Below are positions 33,740-44,900 of a stretch of 64,000 bases of DNA, one piece after another. The stretch lies in the NCBI RefSeq assembly GCF_900496995.4, contig NW_024470401.1:1-64000 (forward strand), read 5' to 3'. The notes under the pieces were generated by a model. The model was not told the DNA's origin. It did not search any database and was given only the letters and a program-made list of their open reading frames with translations. Positions within the stretch are counted from its first letter, which is position 1. Every line of letters starts with the position of its first letter. The position numbers and the translations under genes were made by a program. Source of the DNA: Aquila chrysaetos chrysaetos. Its lineage: Eukaryota; Chordata; Aves; Accipitriformes; Accipitridae.

Positions 33740-34190
33740 GGCCCTGGTAAACTGAGGCACGGAGCTGTACCGTGGCGGGGGAACCCTGATCCCCACCGGG
33801 GCGGGGTCGTGGCCATTGCCCGGCCCCGGTAAACTGAGGCACGGATCTGTACCGTGGCAGGGGGGAACCCTGATCCCCACCGGGGCAGGGGGCCATTGCC
33901 CGGCCCTGGTAAACTGAGGCACAGGGTGGTACCGCGGGAGGACCCCGATCCCTGTCGGGGCTAGAGGTGGTCATTACCAGCCCAAGTAAACTAAGGCACA
34001 GAGCTGTACCGGGGCAGGGGGTGGCAGAAAACTCACCCCAATCCCCATCGGACTGCAGGGAGGGGGGGCAGCATTACCCACAGCAGGTAAACCGAGGCAC
34101 AAAGTGGTTCCATGGGGGGACCCTGATCCCCATCGGGGTTAGAGGGCCCGTCGCCCAGCCCAGGTAAACCAAGGCACGGTGCCGTTCCCA
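33740..34190 (-). repeat. ~80-bp minisatellite in the GAL3ST4 3' UTR
   Basis: Six copies are marked by GTAAACTGAGGCACRG at about 33749, 33831, 33911, 33988, 34089 and 34165 (spacing 76-101 bp). Each has a CCCTGATCCCCACCGGGG block. The array lies between the GAL3ST4 stop (34236) and its polyA signal (33622-33627), so it would be transcribed. Confidence 0.88.
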
Positions 34191-34235
34191 GGCCGCGTAC
34201 CACTGCCGGGCCCCCCCCCCCCCCCCCCCGCCCCA

Positions 34236-36113
34236 CTACCCCCCGGGCGGGACGGATGCATTGCCCCCCCCAAACTGCCGTCGGTCGAGGATGTCCTTGT
34301 ACTGCAGCTCGGGGGTGGCGAGGCGAGCGCAGCGCTCCCGCTCGGCGGGGGGCAGCCCGGCCCGCAGGGCGTACCCCAGGATCTGAGCCCGGCCGGGGGG
34401 CTGGAAGGGTCGGAGGCGGCCGTCGGGGATGGCGCGGGCGGGCAGGGGTCCGCCACCCTGCAGACAGTGGTGTGCCAGGGCGGTGCGGCGCTGGCGCAGG
34501 CGGGCCACCTCCTCCCGCAGGCGGGCGGCCCCGAAGGCCTCGGCCCGGCGCCAGAAGGAGCGGTTGAGGTGGGTGTAGAGCGCCCAGTCGAGGCTGTTCC
34601 AGGCCCGCAGGCGGGCGGCCTGGGCGGGCGAGACGCGAGGGCCATCCCCAGCGGGGCGGCCGTTGTGGGCGAAAGCGGCCACGGCCTCCTCAGGCCAGCA
34701 CAGGGCCTCGCGCAGCAGCACCAGCGACTCGTCAAAGTGCTCGGCCAGCAGCACCAGGGCGAAGGCCCGCTCCAGCCCCGCCAGCGCCGCCTCCACTGCC
34801 GCCCCGTCCTCTGCCGCCGGCAGCCCGAAGTCGAACCACTGCAGGTTGCGGGCGTAGTGGTTGCCCCGCGCCCCGGCCTCATAGAAGCGCCCCGGGGCTG
34901 CCAGGAAGGCGGCCAGCGAGGGGGCCCGCCGGAAGGCCGGCGCCACAGCCCGGTAGTAGGCAAAGGCCGACTCGCCCAGCGTGCCCGGGTCCCGCACGAT
35001 GGAGAAGTAGAAGCTGTCGTTGGGCATCACCTTCTGCACCTGGGTGGGAACCGCGGCGGCGGCTCGGCACCCCACCGGGGCGGCTGCCGGCTGTGCCCCC
35101 CCTGCCCCCAACTTCCCCCCGCTCCCTTGGCTGTCTCCCGGATCCCCCAGACGCCTCCCGCCTCCCCCCGGCCTCCTCCATCTCCCCCAGAAAACCCCTT
35201 GCCCCTAGACATCGTCTGCCTCACGAGAGGGTCCCCCATCTCCTCCAGACGTCCCGTGTTCCCCGGGGCATCCCCTGGCTCTGCCAGACAGCGTTTCTCT
35301 TTCCAAATCTCCCCAGACCTCCTACATCTCCCCTTGATGTCCTCCACCTCCCTCAGATGCCCCCAGCCCCAGCCATCCCCACCCCAGCCCTGTCCCCCAC
35401 CTCTCTCCATCCCACATCCCCCAACCCAGCCCGGCTCCCCCACGTCCCCCCATCTCCCACCCACAGCCACCGCATCCCCGCTGTCCCCCCGCACCCCTGG
35501 TACCTCGGTGAGGTTGAAGCGCATGTGGTGGCAGATGATGTCGAAGTGGGGACCCCCCGGGCGGTACCCCTTGACCCGCTCAGCCCGGAAGGGGCTGGGG
35601 TACCCGAACTGGTAGCGGTGGGGCAGGGCGAAGCGCAGCCCCCGCGCCTCCCCAAAGCGGTGCAGCAGGTTGACCACGCTGCTGCCCCCCGTCTTGTGGG
35701 TCTTCAGGAACACCAGGTGGGTGCGGGGCTGGCAGGGCGCCGGGGGGCGGCCGGCAGGGGCCACAGGGGCCCTGAGGACACGCGGTGGGGTCAGGGGGTG
35801 CTGGTGGGGACCCCCTGTCCTGCCTGGCCCCAGCTGTCCAAGGGGACAGGGACCCGTCCTGCGACCCCCATCCATCCAGGAGATGCCCGAAGGGTCAGGG
35901 ACCGGCGTCCCACCCCACCTGGGACATGCCCTGGGTGAGGTCCCAGGGGATTTTGGGGGTGCAGCGTGTGGTGACCCCAGGGGCCTGGGGGGGGGTGTCT
36001 CACCTGCGCTGGAATGGCCCCCCCAGGAGCTGCACCGTGAAGCCGATGGTGACGCAGACCCCCAGGGCGGCCCCCAGCGTGTGGAGCCGGCAGCAGGCGG
36101 GTGGCAGCTTCAT
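34236..36113 (-). CDS. GAL3ST4: Galactose-3-O-sulfotransferase 4
   Basis: This is a Golgi type II membrane enzyme that transfers sulfate from PAPS to the 3-OH of galactose, mainly on core-1 O-glycans. Three coding exons: 36113-36004, 35771-35504 and 35039-34236, giving 393 residues. The N-terminal signal anchor is LGAALGVCVTIGFTVQLLGG. The PAPS 5'-phosphosulfate loop is FLKTHKTGGSSVV, and the 3'-phosphate region contains FYFSIVRDPGTLGESAF. The C-terminus has ATPELQYKDILDRRQF, as in human. The protein is about 90 residues shorter than human because the variable insert after YARNLQWFDFGLP is missing. An acceptor site just 5' of the ATG and a donor at 37349-37354 imply a non-coding first exon. 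Confidence 0.93.
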
Positions 36114-36117
36114 CCTC

Positions 36118-37348
36118 CTGCGGGGACACGGCGGCTCAGGGGACCCCAGCATCACCTTCCTGGGGGGACACTGGGGTCTGCCACATCGGGGTCCCCATGC
36201 TCCCCCCAAGCCAGTCACATCCCGCCCAGGGGGGACAGAGCCCCAGGACCGCCCAGAGCCACGTCGTTGCGCCGGGGGGGTCTGCGGGGGCGTTGGGCGC
36301 CGGCCAGCCCGGCCCCACCCGGGGACAGCTGGGGCCGTTACCGGAAGGGGACAGGGACTGGCCACTGCCCTGGGGAGACCTCTGCAACCCCCATCCCTCC
36401 CTGTGCCCCAGGACCCCCCTGTGTCCCCAGGCCTCTCTGTCCCACTCCAGCAGCTCTACTCCCCCCATACCTCCAGGAAACCCCTGTATCCCCCTGTCCC
36501 CCTACAGGACACCACACCCCCCCCCCCCCCGCCCTTGTCCTTTCCAGGATACCCCTGTCCTCCTCCAGGAGACATCATCCGCCCCTACAGCCCCTGTCCC
36601 CGAGATGCCATGTCCGGGACACTCCATGTCCCCAGCCACATCCCAACATCCCTCCTGTCCCCCCTGCTTTGCTCTGGGACCCCACATTCCCCTGGGACCC
36701 CTGTGGCCCCAAACCCCACGTCCCACTCACCCCCTATGTCTCCCTGTACCCCCCCACCCCGTTCCCCTCCACAGCCCTGGGCCGCCTGTCCACCTACCCT
36801 GGCCCCATGTCCCCCTAGCCCTGCCCCAGGGCCCCCCCGGCCTCCCAGGCTGACCCCCAGACCCATGTCTCCAGGACCTCCTTGTCCCCTGGGTCCCACT
36901 GACCCCCCCCTGTCCCCAGACCCCTAGGTGACCTAAGCCCTGGGTCCCCCACCCCCCCATCCCCTTACAGCCCCCTGTGCCCTCATGTCCTGCACAGCCA
37001 TGTGCCCCCCCCCCCGGACCCCGAGTCCTACCAGGACCCTTGTCCCCTATGTGACCTCACGGTCGCCTCCTCCCACTGTCCCCAGTGTCCCCCAGACCCT
37101 GTAGCTTCCCAGATGCTGCTCCCCCGGGGCTCCCCCTCAAGTTCTGTGCCCCTGCCTCATGCCCCATGGACCCCCAGCCCCGTGTCCCCTCCGTGTCCCT
37201 CGTCCCTCGCGTGTGCCCACCCTGGCCCCTGCAGCCACCCGGACTCCCAGCTCCCTGCCATGCCGACTCCCCGTGTGGTGGTGCCTCCCGACCCTCCGTG
37301 CCCTACGGGGCCCCCCAGTGTCCCCCCAGGTCCCGGGGCCCCCCCCGC
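36118..37348 (-). other. GAL3ST4 5' intron, C-rich low-complexity sequence
   Basis: The plus strand is dominated by CCCCTGTCCC-like degenerate repeats with no conserved protein. GPC2, which lies between GAL3ST4 and STAG3 in human, would be expected to the right of here. No glypican Cys pattern is seen in any frame from 36.1 to 38.9 kb. Confidence 0.6.
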
Positions 37349-38460
37349 ACTCACCGCGGACGCGGGGACCGCTCGCTCAGCCCCGCCGCATCCCGCTGCG
37401 CTCCGGGGGGGGCCGGGGGGGGCTCAGGGGCGACCCGGGGCTCGGCACGGGGGGGCTCCGGCCGCCTCGGTGTCCCGGGCGGGGAGTACGGCCGCCCCGG
37501 TCCCGCTGTCGGGGGAGCAGATGTCCGGGGGGGTCTCGTCCGCTGGGCCGGGGGCTCGGGGGGGGCCCGGTGTCCCGGCGGCTCCCGGCGTCCCGGCAGC
37601 TCTCTCGGTCTCCGCGAAGTTTTCTCCTTTGTCTCCCGCTGTCCCGCCCCGCCCCGCCGCACCGGGACGGCCCCCGGTACCGGAACGGCCCCCGCGCCCC
37701 CGCCCGGATACGGCGGGACGCCCCGGGACCGGCCCCGGCCCCGGGAGCGGGACGGGCCCCCCGCCCCTCGCCCCGCGCCCTCGCCCCACCCCCCCGTAGC
37801 GGGACAGAGCCCGGGGGCACCGAGGGCCGTTCCCGAGCATGGCCCGGGGCCAAGAGCTGCCCCTGCTCTCCGGGCTGCCGGGCTGGAGCAGACTGGGAGC
37901 ACTGGGAAGGCTGGGGGGGGGGGGGGGGGGGGCGCTGGGGGGGGACGCTGCAGGGCCTGGGGGGGCACTGGGTGTCGCAGAGAGGGCACTGGGGCACACA
38001 GGGACAGGGCAGAGGGAGAGGATGGAGGGGTAGGATGGACAGAGGGATGGAGAGAGGATGCACGGACAGGACGGGCAGGGGGATGGAGGGAGGACACACA
38101 GACAAGTGGGGGGGTGGGGGGACACATGGGGGGCAGAGCTGGGGCAGCAGGTCAGGGGGCACCCCAGACCACGGGAGGCCACGGGAACCCCCAGGCTGTG
38201 CGGGGCTTTGGGGCATCCCCAGGCTCTCGGAGGTGCCAGGGCCAAGTGAGACCAGACGGGCCCCAGTGTTAGGTGGCTACAGGGCCTGTGGGGTTTCCCC
38301 AGAATGTGGGGACCTGTGGGGACTTACAAGGTGCTGTAGGGGAGCCGGGGCTATAAGGGCCACCAGGGCCACGTGGCACCCCAATGCCTTAGGAGGCTGT
38401 AGAGGATCCCCAGGACATAGGGGACTCCTTGGTTATAGGACGCTATAGGGACCCCCGGTG
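37349..38460 (-). promoter_or_regulatory. GAL3ST4 first exon/CpG island and G-rich spacer
   Basis: A strong donor (GTGAGT on the minus strand at 37349-37354) ends a probable non-coding exon inside a dense CpG island (about 37340-37860). To the right, 37910-38460 is G-rich filler with a 17-base-plus G run near 37915. No coding exon is recognised. The exact transcription start is unknown. Confidence 0.55.
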
Positions 38461-38700
38461 ACACGGGGCTATAGGGACCCCGGGCCGCCCCGCCCACGTG
38501 GGCGGTGGGGGTGGGCCGCATGGGCCACGCCCCTCGCACGTGCCGGCAGGGGGCGGGGCCGCCCTGCTTGCTGCGGCGCCCGCTGCGCGGTGAGCCCCGA
38601 GCGCTGCCCAGCCCGGCACGTGCTGGGCCTGACGTCGTTCGGCAGCGCGAGGCGAGGCAGGACGGGGGCGGGGGGAGCAGCGGCGGGCACGTGACCTCGG
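38460..38700 (+). promoter_or_regulatory. STAG3 promoter with four CACGTG E-boxes
   Basis: CACGTG occurs at 38495-38500, 38537-38542, 38617-38622 and 38688-38693, and a TGACGTCG CRE-like element lies near 38629. A donor GTGAGC at 38590 after GCTGCGCG probably ends a non-coding first exon. It would splice to the acceptor at 38930-38931 just before the ATG exon. Germline genes silenced by MGA/MAX-type complexes carry such E-boxes in mammals. The same control here is inference. Confidence 0.65.
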
Positions 38701-38945
38701 GGGGGGGCTGGGGGGGGCCTCACCCCCCGATGTGACCCCGGGCGGTTGGGGCCTTGTTCCCCCGTGTCCCCCGCGGGACAGGCCCGGGGTCCTCGTCCCC
38801 CTCCTCGGCAGCCCCAGGCAGGGGGTGTTTGTGGGTGCTTGGGCCCATCCCCGGCCCTGGGGTGTCAGGGCCGAGGGGCTGTCCCCGCCGTCCCGGTCGC
38901 TCCAACCCCCCTCCCTCCCCCCGTCCCCCAGGTCCTGCCGTCACC

Positions 38946-41900
38946 ATGCGCCCGCGGCGCTCGGCCCACGTCCAGGGCACCAACTCCAGCTCCGGCTCCT
39001 CCGCCGGGCTGGGCACCGGCTCCAGCCCTGCGCCAGGCTCAGCTGGAGCGCGGAGCGGCTCCCTGCCATCGCCACCAACCCCTGACAGCCCGTGAGTGGG
39101 GGGGGGGGGGGGGGGGGGGCCCGTCCGGCCTCTGGCTGCACCCCACCGCCACTGTCCCCACAGGGACCTCAGCAGCAGTGACTCTGGCAGCGACTTCGAG
39201 GACACGCTGCGGCTGCGCCGCAAGCGGAGACCCCGCCAGGCGCAGAGCCACGGCCCTGTACGTCCTGCCCTCCCCTTCTGGCCGTGTCCCCCGCCCTGGG
39301 GCTGCTCCAAACCTCCACCATGTCCCCTTCTGCCAGGTCTCGAAGCGTCCCCGGAGGAGGGAGCCCAGTGGGGACGGGAGCAGTCTGGCCGCGAGCAACC
39401 TGGAGCAAAACACCCTCTTTGAGGCCGTCAGGTCGGCCAAGATCGCTGTTGAGGTAACCCACAGGTTACACGCAGCAGCCCAGGGAGCCCCAGCCGGCTT
39501 GCGCATGGGATGAAGGGACATGGGGGGGGCACGTGCACCTCGAGCAGGGGACTCGGGTGTCCCCAGCCAGCTGCTGTTTGATGCCGGCTGTCCTGTGCCC
39601 ACAGACGGTGGTGGACGACTGGCTGGAGACCTATAAGCAGGACCGTGAGACAGGATTCCTGGAGCTCGTCAACTTTATCATCCGCTCCTGTGGCTGCAGA
39701 GGTGGGGGGGGGGTCCCCACCAGGTGCTCTGTCCCCTCTGTGCTGCTGGTGGGGCCCGCCCCCCAGGCTGGGGACCCCCATTTCACCCCTGGCTCCCCCG
39801 GCAGGCGTGGTGACCCTGAAGATGTTCAGGCACCTGCAGAACTCGGAGATCATCCAGCAGCTGACGGAGAAGTTCGAGGAGGTGCTGGGCGGGCACGGGG
39901 GGTGCTGGGAGTGGGGCCGGCAGGCAGCCCTGCTCACCCGTCTCCCACAGGATTCAGCCGAGTACCCGCTCTCGCTGGGCACCCAGCCCTGGCGCCGCTT
40001 CCGAGCCGCCTTCTGCGAGCTGGTGGCAGCAGTGGTGCGGCGGTGCCAGTACAGTGTTGTCTACGATGAGTTCCTGATGGATGCCCTCATCTCCCTGCTC
40101 ACCGGCCTCTCTGACTCCCAGGTGCGGGCTTTCCGCCACACCAGCACCCTGGCAGGTAGGCAGCGCCCCGGGGGGGCTCCCCACGGGCTTCCCACAGGCT
40201 CCCCACAGGGGTCCCTGCTCCCACTGTGCCACCCTCCCAGCCATGAAGCTGATGACGGCGCTGGTGAACGTGGCGCTGGGCGTGAGCCTGCACCAAGAGA
40301 ACAACCAGCGGCAGTACGAGGCCGAGCGGAGCAAGGGGCCTGGCCGCCGGGCCACCGACAAGCTGGAGGCACTGCTGGAGAAGCGCCGGGAGGTGAGCAT
40401 TGGCGGCAGGGGGCTGGGCAGCGACAGCAGGGGGCCAGGCCCCGTCTGAGCCCCGCTGCGTCCCCCCAGCTCCAGGAGCAGCAGGAGGAGATTGAGAACA
40501 TGATGAACGCCATCTTCAAGGGCATCTTCGTGCACCGCTACAGGTCGGGGCTGGCCCACCAGCTCGGGAGCGGAAGGCGGGTCTCATGACTGGGGAGAAG
40601 GGGCATGGAGCGTGGCGTGGCCGGGCTGGGAGGGCAGGTGGGAGCTGTGTGGGATGGGTACGTGGCACCGCTGGGGACCATGGCGTGAGCCCGGGCGGTG
40701 CCGCGCATGGCAGAGACGTGGTGCCTGAGATCCGGGCCATCTGCATGGAAGAGCTGGGGACGTGGATGAAGAGCTACACAGCTTCCTTCCTCACCGATGG
40801 CTACCTCAAGTACATCGGCTGGACCCTGCATGACAAGGTGGGGCCAGGGTTGGGGGGCTGGGGGCCATGGGGCTTGGCCAGGGGTCCTGCTGACAGCCCC
40901 CGTCCCCACAGCAGCGGGAGGTGCGCCTGCAGTGCGTGAAGGCGCTGCAGGGGCTGTACTGCCACCGGGACACGGCCGCCCACATGGAGCTCTTCACCAG
41001 CCGCTTCAAGGTGAGCAGGGGCCCACGGGGGTCCCCCGGGTCCCTGCAGGGTGTCACCGACCGCATCCCCCTCACCAGACCCGCATGGTGTCCATGGTGC
41101 TCGACAAGGAACCAGATGTGGCTGTGGAGGTGGTGAAGCTGCTGACGCTGATGCTGGAGTGAGCACGGGGCCAGGGCTGAGGGGGAACATGGGGGCAACA
41201 GGGTCCTCCAGCAAGAGCAGGGAGAGACAATGGGGCTGGAGGGCACCCAGGGACAGGGTGCAGATGCTGCATATGCAGGGCCCTGGGGACATGGCCCCAC
41301 AGCAAGAACAGGGGCAGGGGCACAGGGCTGGGGGACAGGAGGAGCGGGCACCCCCACCATTCCGCGTACACAGGAACACAGAGGAGGTGCTGACAGAGGA
41401 GGACTGCCAGAGCGTCTACCCCGTGGTCTACGTATCCAGCCGGGCGCTGGCCTCTGCTGCCGGGCTTTTCCTCTACCGCAGGTGAATGAGAGCCAGTGCC
41501 AGGCACAGCCCGTCCCATGCCGGGGACTGGCCCCCAGCCCACCCCTGCCCAGCACCAGAGCTGTCGGCACTCAGCTGCAGCCCCCACGAAAAGCCGAGCA
41601 TTTTCTGCCTGCCAAACCCTGAGTCAGGCTCAATTTCCTCCCCCCTCCGCCGTGGGGAGCATCTGGCAGGCGGCCGGCGGAGGCCAGCCAACAGGCTACC
41701 TTCGTCCCAGGCTCGTTGGTGCCGTCCTTAATGGGAAAGGGGCCTGAGGCAGCTGTATCCGGCCCCGGGGTTGCTGCAGGGCGAGCGCGAGCCCAGCACG
41801 TGCTGGGTCAGCTGCCCGGCGCCCCAGCCGCGCGTCCTGCTCGCACGCTCATGCTCTTGCGCCAGCCTTGGCGCGCTTGGCAGAGAGGAGGCCGGCGGCG

Positions 41901-44900
41901 CCGTGTTTATCTCGGCGCAGGCCTTGGCGGCTCTTGGCAGTGGCGGTGTCTGGGCTTGTCACGGCCCCGCTCCCCCGCACATCTGGGGCGGCGGCAGCTG
42001 TGTGCGGCGTCAGCCCAGGTCCTCCCTGTCCCCGGGGGCTCAGGGTTCGGGTGCCGCCCCAGGGCGGGGGCCGGGGGGACCCCCATGTCTGTGTCCCCCT
42101 GGGGCTCTGCCCCCCCTCACACCCAGTGTGGGCACACAGGACCCCTGTGTGACCCTGCGCGCACATCCCCAGGCTGCTGGACCCCCAGCGAGAGGAGGGC
42201 AGGGAGCCATCTCGCGATGGGGACAACAGGACCTTCTTCCGGCTGCTTCTGGCCTTCTTCATCGAGAGCGAGGTGAGAGCGGCTGCAGGGGGCCTGGGAG
42301 GGCGGGGGTGGACCCTGCGCACCGTGATGGTCGCCTGTCCCCCGACCCCAGCTCCACGAGCATGCAGCCTACTTGGTGGATAGCCTGTGGGACTGCGCTG
42401 GGCCCCGGCTGAGGGACTGGGAGACCATCAGCGCTTTGCTGCTGGAGGAGTCACCCACCAATGGTATGGCACTACCATGCTGGGACATCACGGAGGAGTC
42501 ACTGGGATATGCTGGGATGTCACTGGGAGACACTGGGATACGCTGGGGTGTCGCTGGGACCAAGTAGGCTACACTGGAACACACTAGGACACCCTTGAGG
42601 TATACAGAGATGTTGCTGGGGCACACTGGGAGATGCTGGGATGCACTAGGATATACTGAGACATCACTGGGAGACATGGGGTTTGCTGTGGGACATCCCT
42701 GGGAGATGTTGGGAGATGCTGGGATGTGATGGGGAGGCGCTGGGGCATCGCTGGAACATACGGGGACATGGTGGCATGTTACTGGGTTGTACTGTGACAT
42801 TGCTGGGGCACTGGTGGGTGGTCAGGGGACATACTGGGATTTGTTGGGATGCCCTGGGACCCCCTGGCACATCAAAGGGGGTGCAGGGCCGCACCCCAGC
42901 CCCCTCATTCCCCCCACCAGGCCTGGCAGACCGGCAGGAGAAGGCACTGGTGGAGATCCTAGCAGCCAGCGTGGTCCAGGCGGCCGAGGGGCAGCCCCCA
43001 GTGGGCCGCAGCCTGGCCAAGAAGGTAACGGGGCTGGGGAGGGGGCCGGGGAGGGGGCAAGGGCCCCCTGGGCCGCCCTGAGCCCCCTCTCTGCCCCCAG
43101 CCCTCAGCCCGGGAGCGCAAGGCACAGGCGGAGGAGAGAACCCGGCTCACCCACTGCCTCGTCCCAGCCCTGCCACAGCTGCTGGCCAAGGTGAGGGGGA
43201 TGGGGCTCCCCACTGCCCCCGGGGACCTGGGGGGGTCGGCACTGACCCCCCCCCCCCACTGCCCCCCCCCCCCCCAGTTCTCAGCTGATGCTGAGAAGGC
43301 GGCTCCGCTCCTGGAGGTGCTGCGCTGCTTCGACCTCACCATATACTGCACTGGGCGGCTGGAGAAGGTGCTGCTCCCTCGCCCCTCAGGCAGGATCCGG
43401 CCCCCTGGGGCTGGGGCAGAGCCACTCTGCCCCTGGGAAATGGGGCTGCAGGGACGGGATGTCGATGGGTCCCCCAGGTGTCCCCTTCGGGATGCTCTGT
43501 GTCCCTGTCCCCATTGGGACAGGCTGTGTGCCTGTGCCCCCCATCAAGGGGCTGTCTCTGTCCCCCTGGGGGGCCCACGGCTGTCCTCATCCTCTCGGGG
43601 GGGGGGGGGGGGGGGGGGGGGCCGTACCTCCCTGCAGGAGGCTGCAAGTCCCCTTGTCCCGATGGGATGCCCCCTGACCCTCGTCCCTGGGGAGGCGGAA
43701 TGTCCCCATCCCTCCCACAGCCCCCTCTCCCCGCAGCACCTGGAGCTGGTGCTGGGGCAGCTGCAGGAGGTGGTGGAGAAGCACACGGGGCAGGCAGTGC
43801 TGGAGGCTGCGTCCCGCGCGCTCCACGCGCTCTGCGACCCTGAGCTCGCCCTGCACGGCCGCGGGGACCTGGTGCGCAGCCGCCTTGCCGACCAGCTGGC
43901 CGACAAGTTCCACCAGGAGGTCACCGAGCTGCTTCAGGTAGAGGGGATGGAAGAGGGACCCTGAGTCTGGGACAGGGTTGGGGACTGCTGCGGTCACAAC
44001 AGGGACCTGAAGATCAGGACATGGACCTGAAGCCTGGGATGTTGCTCAGGCCACTCCAGGACAGGGACTCAGTCTCCAGGATAGGGCTAGGGACAGGGGC
44101 CCGGAGCCAGGACAGGGCTGGGGACAGGAGAGGGACCGGGACCTGTAGGGACAGCGGTGGCGCAGGCAGGGACGGGGCATCAGCGGGGAAGAGCCAGTCT
44201 GGGAGGTGCTGGTTGGGGAGCTGGCAAGGGACCATGGGGAACAGGGTGTCCCCAACCTGGCATGGGTCCCTAACTCCGCGTGGAGCATCCCTAACACTGT
44301 GTGGGGTGTCCCCAACCCCGGGCCCTGCCCAGGCCTCGTCCCTGGACGAGGAGGAAGTGTACAGCATGGCGGCCACACTGAAGAGGATCTCCATCCTGTT
44401 CAAGTGAGTGGGGAGCCGTGGGGCCACACCACTGCTCCGCCTGTGTCCCCAGGGGTCCCCCATTGTCCTCGTCCCCCTCCATGTGCCTCCCCTGTGCCCT
44501 CCTCTGTGGCATCCTGTCCCACTGCCCTGTGTGTCCCTGGCACCCTCTCTCCTGCCCCATGTGCTCTCCCATGTCCCTGTGCAGTGGCATCCCATGTCCT
44601 CGTGTCCTGTCCCTGGCCCTCTGTGTCCCCTGCTCCCTATGTCTGTGTCCCCCAGTGTCCTGTCCCCTGCCCCACATCTCCCTGTCTCCCAGTGTCCTCT
44701 CCCCTGCCCCATCTGTTCCCCGTGTCTATGTCCCCCAGCATCCTGCCTCCTGCCCCACATCTCCCCTCGCCCTGCTGATGCCACTCTGTCCCTGCAGCGC
44801 CCACGACCTGACACCCTGGCAGCTCTTCGAGCCCTGCACCCAGCTCCTGCAGCGCGCCTTGGACACGGGCGAGGTGCCCCCGCAGGTACCGCCCTGGGGA

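Noticed and set aside
36114-38940. Possible GPC2 (glypican-2) between GAL3ST4 and STAG3
   Set aside because: All frames on both strands were read. They lack the glypican Cys pattern and are low-complexity Pro/Gly/Arg sequence.
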